In this document: positions 60,611-64,000 of the stretch, piece after piece | How positions within the stretch are numbered: position 1 is the stretch's first letter | How the letters are laid out: every line of letters begins with the position of its first letter | From: Paenibacillus sp. CF384 | Lineage (GTDB): Bacteria; Bacillota; Bacilli; Paenibacillales; Paenibacillaceae | Length of the DNA: 64,000 nucleotides | Reading direction: 5' to 3' | Assembly: GCF_900106745.1 (NCBI RefSeq) | Contig: NZ_FNNV01000001.1 | Location: forward strand, 248,001 to 312,000 | Position numbers and translations under genes: made by a program | Notes under the pieces: model-generated | Told to the model about the DNA's origin: nothing | The model's input: the letters and a program-made list of their open reading frames with translations, nothing else | The model's database searches: none

Positions 60611-61758
60611 CAGAGGTTGTAATGGTCATGGCCAAACGTACCCCTATCGGCAAAATCGGCGGTCAATTAAGCACGTTTGAACCTGAGCTGCTGCTTGCGC
60701 CATTAATTCGTTATATCGTTTCGGAGGCACAATTGCCTCCGGAGTGGATTGATGATGTCATCATCGGTAATGTCGTAGGACCCGGGGGAAATATTGCGCG
60801 GGTGGCTGCCTTAGAAGCTGGGCTTCCCGTTACCGTGCCGGGTCTAACCATTGACCGCCAGTGCGGATCGGGATTAGAAGCGATTCATCTGGCTGCCCGT
60901 TTCATTCAGAGCGGGGCCGGGGAGGTGTACCTGGCCGGAGGAGTTGAGAGCACAAGCCGGGCACCTTGGAAAATGTTTAAACCAGAGAATCTGGCAGGTA
61001 CACCTCGATTTTATACACGAGCTCCGTTCACCTCAAGCGCATACGGTGATCCTGATATGGGTGTGGCAGCAGAGAATGTTGCTCGGAAATACAACATATC
61101 CAGAGAAGAACAAGACTTGTACGCCTTGAGAAGTCATCAAAAGGCCGTCAACGCACAACAAACAGGCAGGTATCGGCAGGAGATCGTGCCTCTTCAAGTA
61201 AACGGTCAATGGGTCACAGTAGATGAATGTCCAAGGCCGGATACTAGCATCAAGAAGCTGCAAAAGTTAGAGCCTGTCTTTATGGAACAAGGCACCGTAA
61301 CGGCCGGCAATGCGTGTCCCATCAATGATGGGGCTGCACTTGTGCTGCTCATGTCACGTGAGAAGTGTGAGCAGCTAAAACTGAATCCTGTACTACGTTT
61401 CGTAGATGCGCAAACTTCCGGAGTTGATCCTCATTATTTGGGAATAGGTCCTGTTTCTGCTGTAAATAAGCTGTTAAGCCGCCAGCTACTCCGAATATCC
61501 GATATAGACAGGATGGAATTTAATGAAGCTTTTGCTTCCCAGGTTCTGGCATCGCTGGAGGAGTTGCAAATTCCACAGGAGAAGGTTAATCCTGGGGGCG
61601 GTGCATTGGCGTTCGGACATCCATATGGAGCATCCGGCGCCATTCTGATGTCACGCCTATATGCTGAGATGTTGCAGAATCCCTTTAGGCGAGGGATCGC
61701 TACATTGGGAATTGGCGGAGGAATGGGGCTTGCTGTCCTAGTGGAGGGGGTTGTATGA
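60607..61758 (+). CDS. Thiolase family protein lacking the second catalytic cysteine
   Basis: A 383-residue thiolase fold. The nucleophilic cysteine is in IDRQCGSGLEAIH; NEAFA and the catalytic histidine in GGGALAFGHPYGASGA are kept. The usual C-terminal Cys-x-Gly motif (CIGGGMG) reads LGIGGGMG, so the base/acid cysteine is a glycine. The enzyme could therefore be impaired in normal thiolysis/Claisen chemistry, or use another base, or perform a related condensation. It is coupled by ATGA overlaps at both ends. Confidence 0.92.
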   Translation: MTEVVMVMAKRTPIGKIGGQLSTFEPELLLAPLIRYIVSEAQLPPEWIDDVIIGNVVGPGGNIARVAALEAGLPVTVPGLTIDRQCGSGLEAIHLAARFIQSGAGEVYLAGGVESTSRAPWKMFKPENLAGTPRFYTRAPFTSSAYGDPDMGVAAENVARKYNISREEQDLYALRSHQKAVNAQQTGRYRQEIVPLQVNGQWVTVDECPRPDTSIKKLQKLEPVFMEQGTVTAGNACPINDGAALVLLMSREKCEQLKLNPVLRFVDAQTSGVDPHYLGIGPVSAVNKLLSRQLLRISDIDRMEFNEAFASQVLASLEELQIPQEKVNPGGGALAFGHPYGASGAILMSRLYAEMLQNPFRRGIATLGIGGGMGLAVLVEGVV

Positions 61759-62135
61759 ATAGCGTTCGATTCCAAGTTCATCTTGCTGAGGACTCTATCG
61801 TCCAATATGCCAATGGAATTGGAGCACCTTTGCAGCGGATTGACGGCGCTTTGATCGCACCGTCAACGATGCCGATCATGTTCTGGAAACAAATAGACGC
61901 CCCTTGGCTGGACATGCCCGAGTCGCTGATTCATGGAAAACAACAATTTACTTATAAGGCGCCGTTGACCGCAGGAATGGATTTGGATTGCCTGCTATCT
62001 TTAACCAAGGTAGAGAACAAAATTGGGCGTCGAGGCAAGTTGATTTTATATACCCATTCCCTAACCTGTACATACGTTGGCCAACCTATCATGACTGCGG
62101 AAACTGTATTAATTTCCGTTGGCAACATAGGATGA
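61755..62135 (+). CDS. MaoC-like hot-dog protein, N-terminal dehydratase-half type
   Basis: A 126-residue hot-dog fold protein resembling MaoC_dehydrat_N (FAS1-like dehydratase, non-catalytic half): VQYANGIGAPLQRIDGALIAPSTMPIMFW, QQFTYKAPLTAGMDL. It lacks the catalytic Asp-His of the second half, which is present in the next gene, so the two probably form a heteromeric hydratase. ATG 61755 overlaps the thiolase stop, and its own stop overlaps the next ATG. Confidence 0.82.
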   Translation: MNSVRFQVHLAEDSIVQYANGIGAPLQRIDGALIAPSTMPIMFWKQIDAPWLDMPESLIHGKQQFTYKAPLTAGMDLDCLLSLTKVENKIGRRGKLILYTHSLTCTYVGQPIMTAETVLISVGNIG

Positions 62136-62479
62136 GAAAACAGATAACTGCAGCAGCCATTCGGGAATATGCGGATCTTACCGGGGATCATGCGCCTATA
62201 CACCTTCAGGATGAAGCTGCGAGACAAGCCGGGTATCAAGCTCCTATTGCTCATGGGATGTATCTTATGGGGATGGCACAATCTATTTATTTGGCTGAGC
62301 ATCGGACACATTGGATTCAGTCCTATAGCATGAAGTTTCACAAGCCGCTCGTTCAAAATGCTTCGGCTTACTTTGTCTATGAAGTATGCAACGATAGAAT
62401 TCAAGTAACGATTCTGGAAGAAGATGAAGATGGAGAAGTCATCGCAAAAGGCGTGTTCATCGTTAAGGAGGGAGTCTGA
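62132..62479 (+). CDS. MaoC-like (R)-hydratase/dehydratase, catalytic half
   Basis: A 115-residue hydratase-2 type protein: YADLTGDHAPIH holds the catalytic Asp and His, and HGMYLMGMAQS follows. It would dehydrate 3-hydroxyacyl thioesters to enoyl thioesters, or the reverse, together with the upstream half. ATG 62132 overlaps the previous stop; the frame extends upstream but overlaps that gene. The FabG-like gene begins 5 bp downstream. Confidence 0.88.
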   Translation: MRKQITAAAIREYADLTGDHAPIHLQDEAARQAGYQAPIAHGMYLMGMAQSIYLAEHRTHWIQSYSMKFHKPLVQNASAYFVYEVCNDRIQVTILEEDEDGEVIAKGVFIVKEGV

Positions 62480-62484
62480 TCACT

Positions 62485-63303
62485 GTGAGAACGGCACTCA
62501 TTACCGGAGCAAGCAGGGGGATTGGCCGCAGCATCGCATTGGAGCTCGGGCGAAATGGCTATCAGGTGGCTGTTAATGGTTTGCATGAAGAGCGGATTGA
62601 CGCCGTTGTGGAAACCATTCGTCTCGAAGGCGGCACAGCCGAAGGGTATTGCGCGAATGTTGCGGATCCATCGGCGGTGACGGCGATGGTTCAGGCCGTA
62701 GAGGCGCGTTATGGTGCAATTCATGTATTCATTCATAATGCCGGTCATTTGCATGATCGTAAATGCGAGCAGATGACAGATCTAGAATGGAACTCGGTTC
62801 TGGATGTTCATTTGAACGGGGCTTTCTACTGTATTCAGCGAGTCCTCCCCTTAATGACTTCTCATGGCGGCGACATTCTTCTCATGACTTCAACAGCAGG
62901 GTTAATGGGCTCCGTAGGTCAGGTCAATTACAGCTCGGCAAAAGCCGGATTGCTAGGGATGGTATGGACACTCGCAGCCGAACTGCGTCGCAATCAAATC
63001 AGGATCAATGCTATTGCTCCTGCTGCCTTAACGGATATGACACGACCTGTTATTGAATATTTAAAAGAAAAATACGCGAAACGCAACGAAACGCTACCTG
63101 CATTCTGGCAGGTTGGAGAAGCGGATGATGTCGCACAGTTCGTAGGTTTGCTCCTGAAACAGCGAGATCCGGATCTGACCGGTGAAGTCTTTGGTGTGAA
63201 CGGTTCTCAAATAACCCATTGGCATAAGCCCGAGCCCGGTATGTCCGTTAACGGAGCAGATGCTTTCTTTGCAGCATGGAAGCAGCGGGAAAAGAAGCAA
63301 TAA
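62485..63303 (+). CDS. 3-oxoacyl reductase (FabG-like SDR)
   Basis: A 272-residue SDR: TGASRGIGRSIA, NAG in IHNAGHLHDRK, catalytic Ser in MTSTAGLMG, and Tyr-Lys in YSSAKAGLLGM, as in FabG. GTG 62485 follows AAGGAGGGA. In this operon it should reduce a 3-ketoacyl thioester formed by the thiolase-like protein, with the MaoC pair removing water and the FabK-like enzyme reducing the double bond. It has a longer C-terminal tail than FabG. Confidence 0.9.
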   Translation: MRTALITGASRGIGRSIALELGRNGYQVAVNGLHEERIDAVVETIRLEGGTAEGYCANVADPSAVTAMVQAVEARYGAIHVFIHNAGHLHDRKCEQMTDLEWNSVLDVHLNGAFYCIQRVLPLMTSHGGDILLMTSTAGLMGSVGQVNYSSAKAGLLGMVWTLAAELRRNQIRINAIAPAALTDMTRPVIEYLKEKYAKRNETLPAFWQVGEADDVAQFVGLLLKQRDPDLTGEVFGVNGSQITHWHKPEPGMSVNGADAFFAAWKQREKKQ

Positions 63304-63336
63304 ATGCTTTCACTACGACTCGGGAGAGAAGTTACA

Positions 63337-64000
63337 ATGAAGTGGCATACACGTTTGACTGAACTGCTTCAAATAGAGTATCCGATTATTCAAGGGGGAC
63401 TTGCTTATTTGGCCTATTCCGATCTAGCGGCTGCTGTCTCCAATGCCGGCGGATTCGGCCAGATTACAGCCATGAGCCTTCCAGATGCCAATGCGCTGCG
63501 CCATGAAATCAGACGTACTCGCAAGCTGACAGACAAACCTTTTGGTATCAACTTTGCTATCGGGATGCACCGAGGTGATATTGAGGAACGGCTTCGTATC
63601 GCTTTAGAGGAAAAGGTTTCAGCTGTTTCCCTCACTGGTGGAAATCCTGCGCCATTCATGCCCTTACTGCAGTCAGCAAATCTACCAACGCTGGTGCTAG
63701 TCTCGTCTCGAACACAAGCTCAAAAAGCCGAGCAGCTTGGCGCATCCGCAGTAATCGTTGTTGGGCATGAGGGAGGAGGGCATTTAGGACGTGACGAAGT
63801 GGGAACGATGGTTCTTGTTCCGCAGGTCGTGGATGCTGTCCGCATCCCCGTTGTCGCTTCAGGCGGGATTAGCGATGGGCGGGGCTGGATGGCTTCCCAT
63901 GCATTAGGTGCGGAGGGAATCGCAATGGGGACGCGTTTTATTGCTACTCAGGAATGTATTTTTGCGTCTCCTTCCTATAAAAATGCTTTAGTAAAGGCGT
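63337..64000 (+). CDS. FabK / nitronate monooxygenase-like flavoprotein (3' end outside window)
   Basis: ATG 63337 follows GGGAGAGAAG and opens a frame of 221 codons that runs off the window. It is an FMN-dependent TIM barrel: YPIIQGGLAYLAYSDLAAAVSNAGGFG at the start, VVGHEGGGHLGRDE (the family signature with a likely catalytic His), and VPVVASGGISDGRG with MGTRFIAT. The family contains both nitronate monooxygenases and the enoyl-ACP reductase FabK; the operon context favours an enoyl reductase. It lies 34 bp after the FabG-like gene. Confidence 0.9.
   Translation, partial: MKWHTRLTELLQIEYPIIQGGLAYLAYSDLAAAVSNAGGFGQITAMSLPDANALRHEIRRTRKLTDKPFGINFAIGMHRGDIEERLRIALEEKVSAVSLTGGNPAPFMPLLQSANLPTLVLVSSRTQAQKAEQLGASAVIVVGHEGGGHLGRDEVGTMVLVPQVVDAVRIPVVASGGISDGRGWMASHALGAEGIAMGTRFIATQECIFASPSYKNALVKA

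Noticed and set aside
1-64000. tRNA, rRNA, CRISPR arrays or prophage genes
   Set aside because: I found no cloverleaf-like sequences, regular short repeats or phage-type genes on reading through both strands by eye; a dedicated tRNA scan was not possible.

Overview
The window looks like a stretch of chromosome from an endospore-forming, low-to-mid GC Firmicute, most likely Paenibacillaceae. The reasons are complete GerA-type spore germination genes, strong AGGAGG ribosome binding sites, hairpin-plus-T-run terminators after most genes, and many gene types typical of Paenibacillus (YjgB-like protein, AraC regulator fused to a binding protein, stalk-domain proteins). I see no rRNA, tRNA, CRISPR array, prophage or transposase.

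Layout. 1-5.6 kb: the end of a UDP-glucose dehydrogenase gene, then a Fur-controlled iron-siderophore block (binding lipoprotein, AraC regulator fused to a homologous binding domain, ABC exporter). 5.7-28.4 kb: redox and detoxification genes. These include an MFS exporter, thioredoxin-like proteins, pirins, thioredoxin reductase, a TDT transporter, two Crp/Fnr-type regulators, six SDRs (five of them here in the classical family), isochorismatase-like hydrolases, a cupin and an ABM monooxygenase, with a gerA-gerC-gerD-like-gerB operon among them. 28.6-33.6 kb: a small unknown gene, gndA, pgi, a tRNA dihydrouridine synthase and a gene fragment. 33.8-34.7 kb: two SnoaL-like genes. 35-42.8 kb: a probable glycan O-acetylation operon (MBOAT, DHHW protein, VanRS-like two-component system, acyltransferase fused to surface domains). 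42.9-48.4 kb: a second redox block (cupin, RclA-like reductase, GNAT, ABM, PNPOx-like protein, orphan gerB). 48.4-52.3 kb: a second two-component system, a hydrolase and an HbpS-like protein. 52.5-55.9 kb: an Opu-type osmoprotectant transporter and a dead crp copy. 56-58.8 kb: an orphan sugar-type binding lipoprotein, msrA and a DinB-like protein. 59.1-64 kb: a translationally coupled fatty-acid-like operon (acyl ligase, thiolase, two MaoC proteins, FabG-like, FabK/NMO-like) that runs off the end.

Main discovery. A palindrome, GTAAT-N4-ATTAC, occurs about 15 times, seven times perfectly, almost always upstream of the redox genes. In 12 cases a -10-like hexamer starts exactly 36 nt (TATGAT/TAAGAT, 8 cases) or 37 nt (TAAACT/TACACT, 4 cases) downstream of the first base of the palindrome. 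This is the geometry of class II Crp/Fnr-activated promoters. Two intact Crp/Fnr-family regulators lie in the middle, one with a site in its own promoter. I infer a local, previously uncharacterised Crp/Fnr regulon that controls an RclA-like hypothiocyanous acid reductase, thioredoxin, SDRs, cupins, an ABM protein and an exporter, i.e. defence against oxidants or electrophiles.

The region has also been heavily duplicated and reshuffled. Operator-ORF-terminator modules recur, one ~0.93 kb SDR module is nearly identical in two places 5.9 kb apart, and a decayed duplicate block (17.47-18.38 kb) carries an internally inverted gene joined to the tail of a lost opuBC gene. A second, separate regulatory pair is two promoters 21 kb apart that share three TTAAG-like boxes at identical offsets from TATACT. 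These drive the acetylation operon and the orphan binding lipoprotein.
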